Shown: one piece after another, positions 40,134 to 49,744 of the stretch | How the letters are laid out: the number at the start of each line of letters is the position of its first letter | Position numbering within the stretch: the first letter of the stretch is position 1 | Source of the DNA: Erwinia mallotivora | GTDB lineage: Bacteria > Pseudomonadota > Gammaproteobacteria > Enterobacterales > Enterobacteriaceae | Length of the DNA stretch: 64,000 nucleotides | Assembly (NCBI RefSeq): GCF_000590885.1 | Contig: NZ_JFHN01000050.1 | Span: forward strand, 1-64,000 | Reading direction: 5' to 3' | Notes under the pieces: generated by a model | The model's input: only the letters and a program-made list of their open reading frames with translations | Told to the model about the DNA's origin: nothing | Database searches by the model: none | Program-made: the position numbers and the translations under genes

Positions 40134-40934
40134 CTAAACCCAGTAGGGAACGCGATATTTGAATTTACTGGTCATCAGTGTGGAAAAGGCGATGCCTGCC
40201 ACGGCCATTATGGCAACAATCCAGTAAGTGGTCACAGAAGGCACCTCTCCCAGTAACGGGGCGCGCACCACTTCCATTAAGTGATAGAAAGGATTGAAAT
40301 TTAGCAGCATAACACCAATTTTATGCGTCAGCAGTTTTGGCATCCAGATCACCGGCGTCAGGTAAAAAATAACCTGCATGATGCTCAGGATAATTTGTGT
40401 CATATCGCGGAAACGCGCACAAATCAGTGACATCACCATCAGCAACCAGGAAATGTTTAATGCCAGCAGGATAAATCCGGGAATGACCAACAGGACATGC
40501 CAGTTGATTCCTTTTGATACCGCAAACAGGACCAGTGGAAAAATAACGATGTTGTGCATAAAAATAATAAAATTCTTCCACACGACACGCAATACATGAA
40601 CATGTAACGGAACCGGGAGCTGTTTGATAATACCTTCAGCGGAGATAAGGGCATCGCAGCCCTCGGTGATACAACCTGAAAGGAAACCCCAGATTATTAG
40701 TCCCAGGGTAAGGTAAGGCAGAAAATCGTGCAGCGGAGTTTTAAAAAGGTTAGCAAAAACCAGTCCCATGGTAGTAATCATTACCGCCATGCTGATGGTT
40801 ATCCAGAACGGGCCTAAACGTGAACGCTTGTAACGTTGACGAATATCCTGCCCTCCCATAACTCTGACAACGTGGAACGATTTAAGGGTACTGACAAGAT
40901 CATCAACACCTGGTGAATTTCGCAAAAACGACAT
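40134..40934 (-). CDS. wzm: O-polysaccharide ABC exporter, permease subunit
   Basis: 266 residues of the ABC-2 permease family with about six membrane segments. The N-terminal RQRYKRSRLGPFWITISMAV is the family signature before the first span, and LNPFYHLMEVVRAPLLG near the C-terminus is also typical of Wzm/KpsM-type exporters. Forms the channel for undecaprenyl-pyrophosphate-linked polysaccharide. Adjacent (0 bp) to the upstream glycosyltransferase and 7 bp from wzt. Confidence 0.92.
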   Translation of the reverse strand: MSFLRNSPGVDDLVSTLKSFHVVRVMGGQDIRQRYKRSRLGPFWITISMAVMITTMGLVFANLFKTPLHDFLPYLTLGLIIWGFLSGCITEGCDALISAEGIIKQLPVPLHVHVLRVVWKNFIIFMHNIVIFPLVLFAVSKGINWHVLLVIPGFILLALNISWLLMVMSLICARFRDMTQIILSIMQVIFYLTPVIWMPKLLTHKIGVMLLNFNPFYHLMEVVRAPLLGEVPSVTTYWIVAIMAVAGIAFSTLMTSKFKYRVPYWV

Positions 40935-42224
40935 TTAAAGAATACCCCATTCGAACGCTTTTCGTTTAATGCCAAACAGGAATTTTCCACCTGAAAGTCG
41001 GCTCATCATCAGCGCCATAAATTCATCCTGTTGTGACTCATCAATCTGATCCTTCAGTTTCAACAGATCGTTAAAGTTGCAGACACCACGGTACACAAGA
41101 TCAAGCTTAATGATAGGTAAGCCAAGATAATGCAGGGTGATACAGTTATTGTGGATCTGAGAACCCCGGGTGAAATCGTCAAGATAAATACTCATCAGAC
41201 GTTGCCGGAGCACGTTTCCATGTGGCAGCGTATCAAAATCAACACCGGACATAAATGTGGCGAAACTGACAAAATCCATTTTTTCTTCAACAATATCTTC
41301 TTTGTCCTTCCTTCTTCTCCTTATTTCGATGTCATGATTCAGTCTTTCTGCATCGTCGAGATCGATCAGATATTTTTTATAATATGACTTCAGGACAAAA
41401 TCGAACTCAAAATATTCACTGAGAAAACGGGTGCGCGTCCAGTACTGGCGATCGCCTTCACGGCGAAATTTGAAATAATTTTTAAATAACAGTTCATCCT
41501 GACTTAGCGCGTGCTCAAAGAAGTTAACATCGTACAGCGCCTTAAAGTTTTCTTCCGTTGTAACCAGTGATTTCAATACCTGGCTGAGTTTAAACTCACC
41601 GCGCTTAATGACAAAGGGCCTGACATTCGACGATTTATAGGACTTCCAGAAGTCCCTGAATTTCTCTTTGCGGACAATATTGCCGACAACAGAAATACAA
41701 AATGATCCAAGATGGTGGGAAATCTCCCTGTTTTCTGTTGCGCCCAAGACTTCTACCGAGGTGTTGAAAAGCTGGTAGATGAAGTTTTTCAATCCTTTTT
41801 TAGAAAAGAAAATACTGTCATTAACAATAAGGAGTCTTTCACATTTATCGGCGATATGGTTTTCATAGATGTACTTCATACCGGCCTGATAGCTACCAAA
41901 ATCGCGACCAAAATTGTCGCGCTCAATATAAGCATCAATCAGCTCGGGAGCATAATTTTCAGCACTTAATTTTAGCGTATTGACGGCAACAATATATACA
42001 CCCTGTGATTTTGCTTCTTTAAGAAGTTCAAGGGTGTCATCTCTCAGCATATTTTTTTCATACAAGGCAAGTAACATCACTTTACCTTCAATAAAATCCG
42101 TTTTGTGAACGAGATTTTGAAATTTCCTGGTTTTTATTTCGTCACGAAAAGACAGGGCTGTATAGCAACTATAGAAAGCAATCTTCATAGCAAGATTATA
42201 AAAATAGCGTACAATACCTTTCAT
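40935..42224 (-). CDS. RgpF-like (rhamnan synthesis F) glycosyltransferase
   Basis: 429 residues from the ATG at 42224 (GGTGAAAA upstream); a longer frame to 42296 would overlap the preceding gene by 43 bp and is less likely. The centre shows features of the rhamnan-synthesis-protein-F family: NFGRDFGSYQAGMKYIYE, LLIVNDSIFFSKKGL and ATENREISHHLGSFCI. These proteins build or branch rhamnose-containing polysaccharides at the inner membrane. Together with rfbABCD (dTDP-L-rhamnose) it indicates a rhamnose-rich O-polysaccharide. The gene is notably A+T-rich. Confidence 0.8.
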   Translation of the reverse strand: MKGIVRYFYNLAMKIAFYSCYTALSFRDEIKTRKFQNLVHKTDFIEGKVMLLALYEKNMLRDDTLELLKEAKSQGVYIVAVNTLKLSAENYAPELIDAYIERDNFGRDFGSYQAGMKYIYENHIADKCERLLIVNDSIFFSKKGLKNFIYQLFNTSVEVLGATENREISHHLGSFCISVVGNIVRKEKFRDFWKSYKSSNVRPFVIKRGEFKLSQVLKSLVTTEENFKALYDVNFFEHALSQDELLFKNYFKFRREGDRQYWTRTRFLSEYFEFDFVLKSYYKKYLIDLDDAERLNHDIEIRRRRKDKEDIVEEKMDFVSFATFMSGVDFDTLPHGNVLRQRLMSIYLDDFTRGSQIHNNCITLHYLGLPIIKLDLVYRGVCNFNDLLKLKDQIDESQQDEFMALMMSRLSGGKFLFGIKRKAFEWGIL

Positions 42225-42253
42225 TTTTTCACCGTAGTTATGATTTGCATGGT

Positions 42254-43192
42254 TTAAAACAACTTTCCAAACGCATTCATGATATAGAAAAAACAAGTCT
42301 CAATTACAGACTGGCGATAGCTCCGGCAGGCATGAAAGCATCGAATTCTGGTAAAGGCGCTTTTTTCTCTACAACTGTAGAAATGGTCAAGAACCCGCTG
42401 ATTCTTGCGTGGTAACTCACTATAGTAAAAATCCAGACTCATTTGGTTAATTCGGTTCCATTCCGCAAACTGGCCTTGATATAACCGTCGCAGACGTTCA
42501 ACTTTCGAAAGCAAGCCCAGATTACTACCGACAAGATTATTGGCATGTTGACGATAGAGTATCTGAGGTTCCGGGTCGTAAATATTGACACCACCAAAAG
42601 CTGAGCAGATCAGGTAGAGATACCAGTCGTGAGAGACAACAGGTATCCCTTCCGGAAGCTTTTCAATTTTCTTTTTCAAAGCATTACTGAACAGCATCGT
42701 ATTGCCACCAGAAAAACTTTGCAGTAGTGCATTCTCTAACCTGAATTCACGATTAAAAACAACTGACTGACCAATCACTTCACTTGATTCATTGATCAAC
42801 GTAGTTCTTCCACCGTATAAAACAAATTCACTTACGTGACGATTTTCAACTTCATGTACGGCTTTCACCGCCACCTCAAGTTTAGTGCTAAGCCAGATAT
42901 CATCCTGATCGCTGAAAGCATAATAACGTGACTGTATATGAGGATTTTTTAACAAAGAAAGGAAATTTTCGGCGAAACCTTTTGCAGGACCTTTGAGCAA
43001 GACTAATTTATTAGCAGGCAATCGATTCTGATATTCACTAATAATATCAAGGGTAGAGTCCGTAGAGCCATCGTCAGAAATATAAAGCGTCCAGTTTGTA
43101 TGGCTCTGATTTACGATTGAATCAAGCTGCTCTCTGAGATATTTTTCGCCATTGTAGCTACATAAAAGGATGCTTACATCATCATTTAACAT
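42254..43192 (-). CDS. Rhamnosyltransferase-like glycosyltransferase 2
   Basis: 312-residue GT2 enzyme. N-terminal VSILLCSYNGEKYLREQLDSI, TLYISDDGSTDSTLDII and the metal-binding FSDQDDIWLSTKLE, a form typical of bacterial rhamnosyltransferases. Substrate-loop SGGNTMLFS follows. The C-terminus is short and basic-aromatic. It precedes the RgpF-like gene by 29 bp and follows rfbC by a 140-bp gap that contains a 9-bp inverted repeat (43290-43319). Predicted to add rhamnose to the O-polysaccharide on the cytoplasmic face. Confidence 0.85.
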   Translation of the reverse strand: MLNDDVSILLCSYNGEKYLREQLDSIVNQSHTNWTLYISDDGSTDSTLDIISEYQNRLPANKLVLLKGPAKGFAENFLSLLKNPHIQSRYYAFSDQDDIWLSTKLEVAVKAVHEVENRHVSEFVLYGGRTTLINESSEVIGQSVVFNREFRLENALLQSFSGGNTMLFSNALKKKIEKLPEGIPVVSHDWYLYLICSAFGGVNIYDPEPQILYRQHANNLVGSNLGLLSKVERLRRLYQGQFAEWNRINQMSLDFYYSELPRKNQRVLDHFYSCREKSAFTRIRCFHACRSYRQSVIETCFFYIMNAFGKLF

Positions 43193-43332
43193 ATCAGTGC
43201 CGCACTATCATTGGGTTATCAAAAGATTATCACGCCACTACTCTAATGATTACCTTCAAATCTGTAATAAAAACTTTCCTTGTGCATAAATGACTCTGGT
43301 ACAGATTTAACAGAGTCATCAGCACTCAGTTT

Positions 43333-43881
43333 TTATTTAAAATAAACTGCTTCAGCAAATAACTTGCCTGTCTGGTCTTTGGCAGACAGCAATGGCTCAC
43401 TACCCGCGATAACCGGCCATTCAATGCCGACAGACGGGTCATTCCACAGCAAAGTATGTTCATGGCCTGGATTATAATAATCAGTACATTTATAAACAAA
43501 CTCAGCCGACTCGGAAGTGACGTAGAAACCATGGGCAAAACCTTCAGGCACCCACAGTTGCCGTTTGTTATCTGACGAGAGAAACACGCCGACCCAGTGA
43601 CCAAAGGTTGCCGACGATTCACGCATATCAACAGCTACGTCGAAAACTTCACCGGCAACAACACGGACGAGTTTTCCCTGCGTATTTTCGGTCTGATAAT
43701 GCAGACCACGCAGAATGCCTTGCGCCGACTTTGAGTGGTTATCCTGGACAAATGTTCGTGGAGCAACCTGCTCTTCAAATTTTTTCTGCTGCCAGGTTTC
43801 CATAAAGAAACCTCGCTCGTCGCCAAATACCGCAGGTTCGATAATCTTTACTTCAGGTATAGCTGTTTCAGTAACTTTCAT
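43333..43881 (-). CDS. rfbC: dTDP-4-dehydrorhamnose 3,5-epimerase
   Basis: 182 residues from the ATG at 43881 (GGGAAG seven bases upstream), one base after the rfbA stop; the frame from 43896 adds five residues. Cupin-fold epimerase, third enzyme of dTDP-L-rhamnose synthesis. Visible: EPAVFGDERGFFMETW, FVQDNHSKSAQGILRGLHYQ with the catalytic His, and VPEGFAHGFYV with the Tyr/His region. Confidence 0.95.
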   Translation of the reverse strand: MKVTETAIPEVKIIEPAVFGDERGFFMETWQQKKFEEQVAPRTFVQDNHSKSAQGILRGLHYQTENTQGKLVRVVAGEVFDVAVDMRESSATFGHWVGVFLSSDNKRQLWVPEGFAHGFYVTSESAEFVYKCTDYYNPGHEHTLLWNDPSVGIEWPVIAGSEPLLSAKDQTGKLFAEAVYFK

Positions 43882-43882
43882 T

Positions 43883-44764
43883 TCAGAGCTTCCCATCAGC
43901 TAATGCCAGCAGATATTTACCATACTCATTTTTGCAGAGTGGTTTGGCGAGCTGGCGCAGACGATCGGCATCAATGAACTGCATACGGAAAGCGATCTCT
44001 TCAGGGCAACAGACTTTTAATCCCTGTCGGGTTTCAATCGTCTGAATAAAGTTGTTAGCTTCCATCATGCTTTGATGAGTACCGGTATCCAGCCAGGCAT
44101 GCCCGCGTCCCATAATCGATACCGAAAGTAACCCTTTTTCCATATAGATGCGGTTAACATCGGTTATTTCCAGCTCGCCACGCGGTGAGGGTTTAAGCGA
44201 TTTAGCTATCTCCACCACGCTATTATCGTAGAAATACAAACCAGTTACCGCGTAATTGCTCTTCGGATGCTCTGGTTTTTCCACCAGGGAAATGGCTTTG
44301 CCCTGTTTATCAAACTCAACCACACCATAGCGTTCAGGATCCTGAACATGATAAGCAAAAACCGTAGCCCCTTGCTTCTTATGGCAGGCTTCTTCCAGTT
44401 GTCGGTTCAGATCGTTGCCGTAAAAAATATTATCCCCCAGTATCAGGGCGCAGGGATCATCTCCAATAAATTCTTCACCCAGTATAAAGGCCTGAGCCAG
44501 TCCATCCGGGCTTTCCTGCACTTTATACTGGATGGATAAACCCCACTGGGAACCATCGCCCAGCAGGCTGGTAAAACGGGGGGTGTCCTGAGGAGTACTG
44601 ATGATTAAAATATCGCGAATACCTGCCATCATCAGTGTACTTAGCGGGTAATAAATCATCGGCTTGTCATAAATTGGCAGCAGCTGTTTACTTACCGCCA
44701 TGGTGACCGGATAGAGCCTTGTACCGGAACCGCCTGCAAGGATGATGCCTTTATTCTTCGTCAT
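43883..44764 (-). CDS. rfbA: Glucose-1-phosphate thymidylyltransferase
   Basis: 293 residues, typical RmlA length. Makes dTDP-glucose from dTTP and glucose-1-phosphate. Nucleotide loop [48 protein letters not shown] (metal Asp), [15 protein letters not shown] and [17 protein letters not shown] are all conserved. It follows rfbD after 47 bp and abuts rfbC. Confidence 0.96.
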   Translation of the reverse strand: MTKNKGIILAGGSGTRLYPVTMAVSKQLLPIYDKPMIYYPLSTLMMAGIRDILIISTPQDTPRFTSLLGDGSQWGLSIQYKVQESPDGLAQAFILGEEFIGDDPCALILGDNIFYGNDLNRQLEEACHKKQGATVFAYHVQDPERYGVVEFDKQGKAISLVEKPEHPKSNYAVTGLYFYDNSVVEIAKSLKPSPRGELEITDVNRIYMEKGLLSVSIMGRGHAWLDTGTHQSMMEANNFIQTIETRQGLKVCCPEEIAFRMQFIDADRLRQLAKPLCKNEYGKYLLALADGKL

Positions 44765-44811
44765 AATGCTTTACACCAGTTTGAACAGCATTCTGTGATG
44801 CTGCATGTAAT

Positions 44812-45699
44812 TTAGCTGAGTATTTCAGTGAGCATACGTTCTACACCAATACGCCAGTCTGGCAGGGTCAGTGCGAATTGCTGCTGAAATTTAGTGGTAT
44901 TAAGCCGCGAGTTTGCAGGCCGCTTTGCCGGGGTGGGGAATGCGCTGGTGGCAACGGCATTAATTTTGCTCGCTTTTAAATCCAGCCCTTTTTCCCGTCC
45001 AATGGCAATTACATAGGATGCATACTCGTGCCAGGTGGTGGTGCCACTGGCGATCAAATGATAAATCCCGGATAGCTGCGAATGGCCTCTTGCCTGACGT
45101 ATGGCATGGGCCGTACAGTCAGCGATGAGTTCAGCTCCGGTCGGCGCGCCAAACTGATCGTTGATCACCGACAGTTCGTCCCGCTCGGCAGCCAGTCTCA
45201 GCATAGTTTTGGCAAAGTTATTACCTTTTGCCGCATAGACCCAGCTGGTACGGAAAATCAGATACTGGCTGCACACCGCAGTAATCGCCTGTTCACCATC
45301 ACGTTTGGTCTTACCATAAACGCTAAGTGGCGCAGTGTGATCCTCTTCTGACCAGGGCGCTTCGCCATCACCGTTAAAGACATAATCTGTTGAATAGTGA
45401 ACCAGCAATGCCCCAACTTTTTCAGCTGCTTCAGCAATAGCAGCGACAGACGTGGTGTTAAGCACAGCAGCGATTTCAGGTTCTGACTCGGCCTTATCCA
45501 CCGCCGTATGGGCTGCTGCATTCACAATCACATCCGGTGCTATTGCGTTGATTGTCTCTGCGATACCTGCCGGATTGCTTAAATCACCGCAGTATTCGCT
45601 CGAATGACGATCGAGTGCAATCAAGTTACCCAGAGGTGCCAGTGCGCGCTGTAATTCCCAGCCAACCTGACCATTTTTGCCCAGTAAAAGAATTTTCAT
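44812..45699 (-). CDS. rfbD: dTDP-4-dehydrorhamnose reductase
   Basis: 295-residue SDR. NADPH motif [27 protein letters not shown]-type [24 protein letters not shown] and catalytic [13 protein letters not shown] (YxxxK). Last enzyme of dTDP-L-rhamnose synthesis. Its start overlaps the rfbB stop by ATGA. Confidence 0.96.
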   Translation of the reverse strand: MKILLLGKNGQVGWELQRALAPLGNLIALDRHSSEYCGDLSNPAGIAETINAIAPDVIVNAAAHTAVDKAESEPEIAAVLNTTSVAAIAEAAEKVGALLVHYSTDYVFNGDGEAPWSEEDHTAPLSVYGKTKRDGEQAITAVCSQYLIFRTSWVYAAKGNNFAKTMLRLAAERDELSVINDQFGAPTGAELIADCTAHAIRQARGHSQLSGIYHLIASGTTTWHEYASYVIAIGREKGLDLKASKINAVATSAFPTPAKRPANSRLNTTKFQQQFALTLPDWRIGVERMLTEILS

Positions 45700-46778
45700 C
45701 CGTTACGCTTCTCGTAATTTTGCTCGATCCAACTTTGATAGGCACCGCTTTTTACGTTGTTAATCCATTCATTATTGTCCAGATACCACTGAACGGTTTT
45801 ACGCAACCCGCTTTCAAACGTTTCCTGTGGTTTCCATCCCAGCTCTTGCTGGATTTTGCTGGCATCAATGGCATAACGACGATCGTGCCCGGGACGATCG
45901 TTAACGTAAGTAATTAAATCTGCATAACGTCCTTCACAGGGCTGCAATTCATCAAGCAGTGCGCAAACGGTTTCCACAACCTCAAGATTTTTTTTCTCAT
46001 TGTGTCCGCCGATGTTGTAAGTCGTACCGGGTTTTGCCTCGGTTACCACTTTATAAAGTGCGCGGGCGTGGTCTTCCACATATAACCAGTCGCGGATCTG
46101 ATCGCCTTTGCCGTAAACCGGCAACGGTTTTTTCTCCAGCGCGTTAATGATAATCAGTGGAATGAGTTTTTCGGGAAAGTGGAAAGGACCGTAGTTGTTG
46201 GAGCAGTTGGTGATGATGACCGGAAGTTTGTAGGTACGCCCCCAGGCTCTGACCAGATGATCACTGGCGGCTTTCGTAGAGGAATAAGGGCTGCTGGGCG
46301 CATAAGGTGTAGTTTCAGTAAACAGGGGAAGCTCACCACTCATCTCATCCGGATGCGGTAAATCACCATAAACTTCATCCGTGGAGATGTGATGAAAACG
46401 AAACGCTTTCTTTTTATCGTCGTTAAGGGCATTCCAGTACTGGCGGGTGGCTTCCAGCAAACTGTAAGTGCCGACCACATTGGTCTGCACAAAATCAGCC
46501 GGACCGGTAATTGAGCGGTCTACATGGCTCTCCGCAGCCAGGTGCATAATGGCATCGGGTTGCGATTCATTAATTACTTTAATCAGGCCACTGGTGTCAC
46601 AAATATCCAACTGCACAAACTGATAACGCTCACTGTCACTGACATCTTTAATGGATTCAAGATTGCCTGCATAGGTCAACTTATCCACATTGATGACGCA
46701 ATCCTGTGTGTTCTTGATGATATGCCTTACAACTGCTGAACCAATGAATCCAGCACCACCAGTGATCAAAATCTTCAT
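45696..46778 (-). CDS. rfbB: dTDP-glucose 4,6-dehydratase
   Basis: 360 residues, RmlB length. NAD motif [29 protein letters not shown], catalytic [16 protein letters not shown] and [15 protein letters not shown] (YxxxK), and [20 protein letters not shown]. First gene of the O-polysaccharide operon, about 90 bp downstream of the JUMPstart/ops element. Order here is rfbB-D-A-C. Confidence 0.96.
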   Translation of the reverse strand: MKILITGGAGFIGSAVVRHIIKNTQDCVINVDKLTYAGNLESIKDVSDSERYQFVQLDICDTSGLIKVINESQPDAIMHLAAESHVDRSITGPADFVQTNVVGTYSLLEATRQYWNALNDDKKKAFRFHHISTDEVYGDLPHPDEMSGELPLFTETTPYAPSSPYSSTKAASDHLVRAWGRTYKLPVIITNCSNNYGPFHFPEKLIPLIIINALEKKPLPVYGKGDQIRDWLYVEDHARALYKVVTEAKPGTTYNIGGHNEKKNLEVVETVCALLDELQPCEGRYADLITYVNDRPGHDRRYAIDASKIQQELGWKPQETFESGLRKTVQWYLDNNEWINNVKSGAYQSWIEQNYEKRNG

Positions 46779-46864
46779 AGTAAGTCTCTAAAAACAGAAG
46801 TAATTTGGAACAATAACCGTAGATTATTGGGTTTTACCGTCAGGTCGAAGGATTAAATTTCAGA

Positions 46865-46900
46865 CATGCTACCGCCCCTGGGTTAACGTCCCCAGAGCGC
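46865..46900 (-). promoter_or_regulatory. JUMPstart with ops element before rfbB
   Basis: On the minus strand GCGCTCTGGGGACG is followed at a distance by GGGGCGGTAGCATG. The last part contains GGCGGTAGCATG (46876-46865), matching the ops pause element read by the elongation factor RfaH (GGCGGTAGCGTG). The upstream GCGCTCTGGG matches the 5' half of the JUMPstart consensus. It lies ~90 bp before rfbB, as in other enterobacterial O-antigen operons, so RfaH antitermination is expected. Confidence 0.85.
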
Positions 46901-46914
46901 ATTCTTAATTTTGT

Positions 46915-46952
46915 ATGTAGTCCTGACTACATTTTATATCACACGGTGATAT
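46915..46952. repeat. Two adjacent perfect inverted repeats upstream of JUMPstart
   Basis: ATGTAGTC-CT-GACTACAT (46915-46932) and ATATCAC-ACG-GTGATAT (46936-46952) lie directly upstream of the JUMPstart on the minus strand, and a TATAAA hexamer (46938-46933) sits between and within them. They could be operators of the rfb promoter or small hairpins at the transcript start. Confidence 0.55.
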
Positions 46953-47580
46953 CAGCAGCTAACCTGCCAGCCAGACACCATCAGCCCTTCAGATTCAGCA
47001 TATTCAGGTCATAATTCAGCCCTGAAAGACACCGCGTGATTCTAGCATTCAGCAATTATGAAAACTAATTAAAATAAGCATTAGCGTTATGAAGGATGTA
47101 AGGATAATCCTGGGGGAAGGTTAGCACAAATGGCTGAAGGATTGCAGAATAACTAAAGCATTCAGGCCCCCTGCCTTATTCAGCAGCCAGACATTTTTAA
47201 CAAACCTGTTGCACTATTACCCTGCGGTACAGAATCCGGTCTGTTATCAGAGCTAACCTGTTCACCAGTGGTTCGCCCATACAACCCGTTAAGGCGTTGC
47301 AACCTGATGACTAAATGGCGAGCTTAAATCGCCCCCGTCACTTTAAAGACGATCGGCCAGTATATTGAAAGTTAACAACAGATATCTGTGGGAGAGTCGT
47401 TCTGACTGATATTTAAGGCGGGTTAATACCTGGTATGACGTTAGCGGAGTGTGCCTGAGAACACACTCCGCTCATTGATACAACAGCACTAAACACTGCT
47501 GCACTTCTCATCAGCGACAGGACGATTGCTTCACGTCCTACCGACAGAGATATGACGCTGAATAATCGACAGAAAGGTGA
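46953..47580. other. Intergenic region between rfb promoter and galE
   Basis: About 630 bp with no recognised gene. It holds a 10-bp-stem hairpin (GCGGAGTGTG/CACACTCCGC, 47444-47471) downstream of galE that could mark its transcript end, though T-tracts are lacking. Confidence 0.5.
47444..47471 (-). terminator. Hairpin downstream of galE
   Basis: Ten-base inverted repeat GCGGAGTGTG/CACACTCCGC with an 8-base loop about 110 bp after the galE stop. No T-tract, so it may be a 3'-end stabiliser rather than a terminator. Confidence 0.4.
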
Positions 47581-48594
47581 TTATTTATATCCGTTGGGAT
47601 TATGACTTTGCCAGTTCCAGGTATCTCGCATCATTTCATCAATGCCACGAGAGACGCGCCAGTCCAGCTCTTTATCTGCCAGCGAGGCATCCGCCCAGAA
47701 CGCTGCCAGGTCGCCGTCGCGACGTGGCGAGATCTGATAAGCCACCGCACGACCTGACGCTTTTTCGAAGGCCTTCACCATTTCCAGCACGGAATAGCCT
47801 TCCCCGGCACCAAGGTTATAGGCTTTATAGCCGGTGATCGCTGGCAGATGATCCAGTGCTTTCAGATGCCCTTCCGCCAGATCCATAACGTGGATGTAGT
47901 CACGCACGCCAGTGCCATCTTTAGTTGGATAGTCATCACCAAAAATACCCAGTTTTTCAAGACGACCAATGGCAACCTGCGCAATGTAAGGCAGCAGATT
48001 ATTCGGAATGCCGTTGGGATCTTCCCCAATCTGGCCGGACTCATGTGCGCCAACCGGATTGAAGTAGCGCAGCGCGATAACTTTGAAATCGGGGTTGGCT
48101 TTCGCATAGTCACGCAGAATAAACTCAACCATCAGCTTTGATGTGCCATAAGGGCTGGTTGTGCCACCTATCTGCGTAGTTTCAACATAAGGAACCGGTG
48201 CATCTGCACCATAAACGGTGGCAGAGGAGCTGAAAATAAACTGATTCACGCCTGCTGCGCGCATCTCTTCCAGTAAGACCAGCGTCCCGGTAACGTTGTT
48301 CTGGTAGTACTCCAGCGGCATGCGGGTCGATTCCCCTACCGCTTTAAGACCCGCAAAATGAATCACAGCACTGATATTGTGGCGGGAAAACAGATCACGC
48401 AGGCACGAGCGATCGAGGATATCACCTTCAATAAAGGTGGTTTTTTTGCCGGTCAACAGCTCAACCCGGCTGACAGACTCGGCTGAAGCATGGCTCAGAT
48501 TATCCAGAACCACCACTTCATCGCCACGTTCAAGCAGCGTCAGAACGGTATGCGAACCGATATAGCCAGCCCCGCCCGTCACTAAAATAGCCAT
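47581..48594 (-). CDS. galE: UDP-glucose 4-epimerase
   Basis: 337 residues, E. coli length 338. Interconverts UDP-glucose and UDP-galactose, supplying galactose for the exopolysaccharide. NAD motif VTGGAGYIGSHTVLTLLE, VIHFAGLKAVGES, FSSSATVYG and catalytic YGTSKLMVE, RYFNPVGAHESGQIGEDP, and RRDGDLAAFWAD. It sits 48 bp after galF, as in Erwinia ams/Pantoea wce loci. Confidence 0.96.
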   Translation of the reverse strand: MAILVTGGAGYIGSHTVLTLLERGDEVVVLDNLSHASAESVSRVELLTGKKTTFIEGDILDRSCLRDLFSRHNISAVIHFAGLKAVGESTRMPLEYYQNNVTGTLVLLEEMRAAGVNQFIFSSSATVYGADAPVPYVETTQIGGTTSPYGTSKLMVEFILRDYAKANPDFKVIALRYFNPVGAHESGQIGEDPNGIPNNLLPYIAQVAIGRLEKLGIFGDDYPTKDGTGVRDYIHVMDLAEGHLKALDHLPAITGYKAYNLGAGEGYSVLEMVKAFEKASGRAVAYQISPRRDGDLAAFWADASLADKELDWRVSRGIDEMMRDTWNWQSHNPNGYK

Positions 48595-48642
48595 CGTATC
48601 TCCTCGCAGCCGTATCCTGTGATACGGCCCTTATGGGATTGC

Positions 48643-49542
48643 TTATTGTTTAGCCAGAATTTTTTGGATCTCTTCACGGAACTCACGTCCCTGTGCGTTG
48701 TTTCTCAGTCCCCAGGAGACAAAAGCTTTCATATAGCCCAGCTTACGCCCACAGTCGAAACTGTTGCCAGTCAGCAGATGCGCATCCACCGGCTGTTTAG
48801 CGGCAAGATTAGCAATCGCGTCAGTCAACTGATAGCGGCCCCAGGCGCCTGGCTCCAGATTTTCCAGCTCTGCCCAGATATCAGCAGAAAGAACGTAACG
48901 TCCTACGGCAGCCAGATCGGATCCCAGAGTGAGCGCATTTTCTGGTTTTTCAACAAAATCAGTAATCTGACTGGTTTGTCCCGGATTATCCATCACTTCC
49001 TGGGTTTTGATAACTGAATACTCAGAAAGATCGGCTTCAGGCATACGGTGAGCAAGGACCTGGCTGCGGCCTGTTTCTTCAAAGCGGGCGACCATCGCCG
49101 CAAGATTATAACGCAGTGGATCGGCTGTAGAATCATCCAGCAAGACATCTGGCAGGATAACCACAAAGGCGTCGTCGTGAAGCATCGGGCGGGCGCAAAG
49201 CAGGGAGTTTGCCAGACCCAGCGGCTGAGGCTGACGTACGTTCATAATTGTTACGCCCGGTGGGCAAATAGACTGGACTTCACTTAACAGCTGACGCTTA
49301 ACGCGCGCCTCCAGCAAGGCTTCCAGCTCATAAGAGGTGTCAAAATGGTTTTCAACCGCATTCTTGGATGCATGAGTGACCAGAACGATTTCCTTGATAC
49401 CCGCTGCCACACACTCATCGACGATGTACTGGATCATCGGCTTATCAACGACAGGCAGCATCTCTTTAGGAATGGCTTTTGTAGCAGGGAGCATGTGCAT
49501 ACCCAGACCCGCAACGGGGATAACTGCTTTAAGCTTGGTCAT
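48643..49542 (-). CDS. galF: GalF (UTP-glucose-1-phosphate uridylyltransferase family)
   Basis: 299 residues. The loop [20 protein letters not shown] is the GalF form; true GalU has [15 protein letters not shown], so the Arg of the catalytic loop is replaced by His. [31 protein letters not shown] and [12 protein letters not shown] match enterobacterial GalF. GalF has low activity itself and is thought to modulate UDP-glucose supply through GalU. It lies between the exopolysaccharide genes and galE; a strong terminator separates it from wzx. Confidence 0.92.
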   Translation of the reverse strand: MTKLKAVIPVAGLGMHMLPATKAIPKEMLPVVDKPMIQYIVDECVAAGIKEIVLVTHASKNAVENHFDTSYELEALLEARVKRQLLSEVQSICPPGVTIMNVRQPQPLGLANSLLCARPMLHDDAFVVILPDVLLDDSTADPLRYNLAAMVARFEETGRSQVLAHRMPEADLSEYSVIKTQEVMDNPGQTSQITDFVEKPENALTLGSDLAAVGRYVLSADIWAELENLEPGAWGRYQLTDAIANLAAKQPVDAHLLTGNSFDCGRKLGYMKAFVSWGLRNNAQGREFREEIQKILAKQ

Positions 49543-49695
49543 ATTTTTTCCATATAAATGAAGTAAAAAACGTTAAGCGATTATGCAATAAAGAGATGAT
49601 TAGCAAGTATAATCTTAATCTGAAAATTTAGAAGCGGCTGGTCCGTAAATTAAGCTCTCTGTTGAAGCCATTTGAGTTAAGTATCTGACATCAGC

Positions 49696-49729
49696 AAAAA
49701 AAAGTGACTTCTGAAATGAAGTCACTTTT
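49696..49729 (-). terminator. Intrinsic terminator of the exopolysaccharide operon
   Basis: Twelve-base perfect stem AAAAGTGACTTC/GAAGTCACTTTT with a 6-base loop, followed on the minus strand by more T residues; 16 bp after the wzx stop. It should end the long operon before galF. Confidence 0.88.
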
Positions 49730-49744
49730 AATATTAACGACAAC

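Noticed and set aside
43290-43319. 9-bp inverted repeat between rfbC and the rhamnosyltransferase-like gene as a terminator
   Set aside because: Long loop and no T-tract; termination here would cut the O-polysaccharide operon, and the evidence is too weak.
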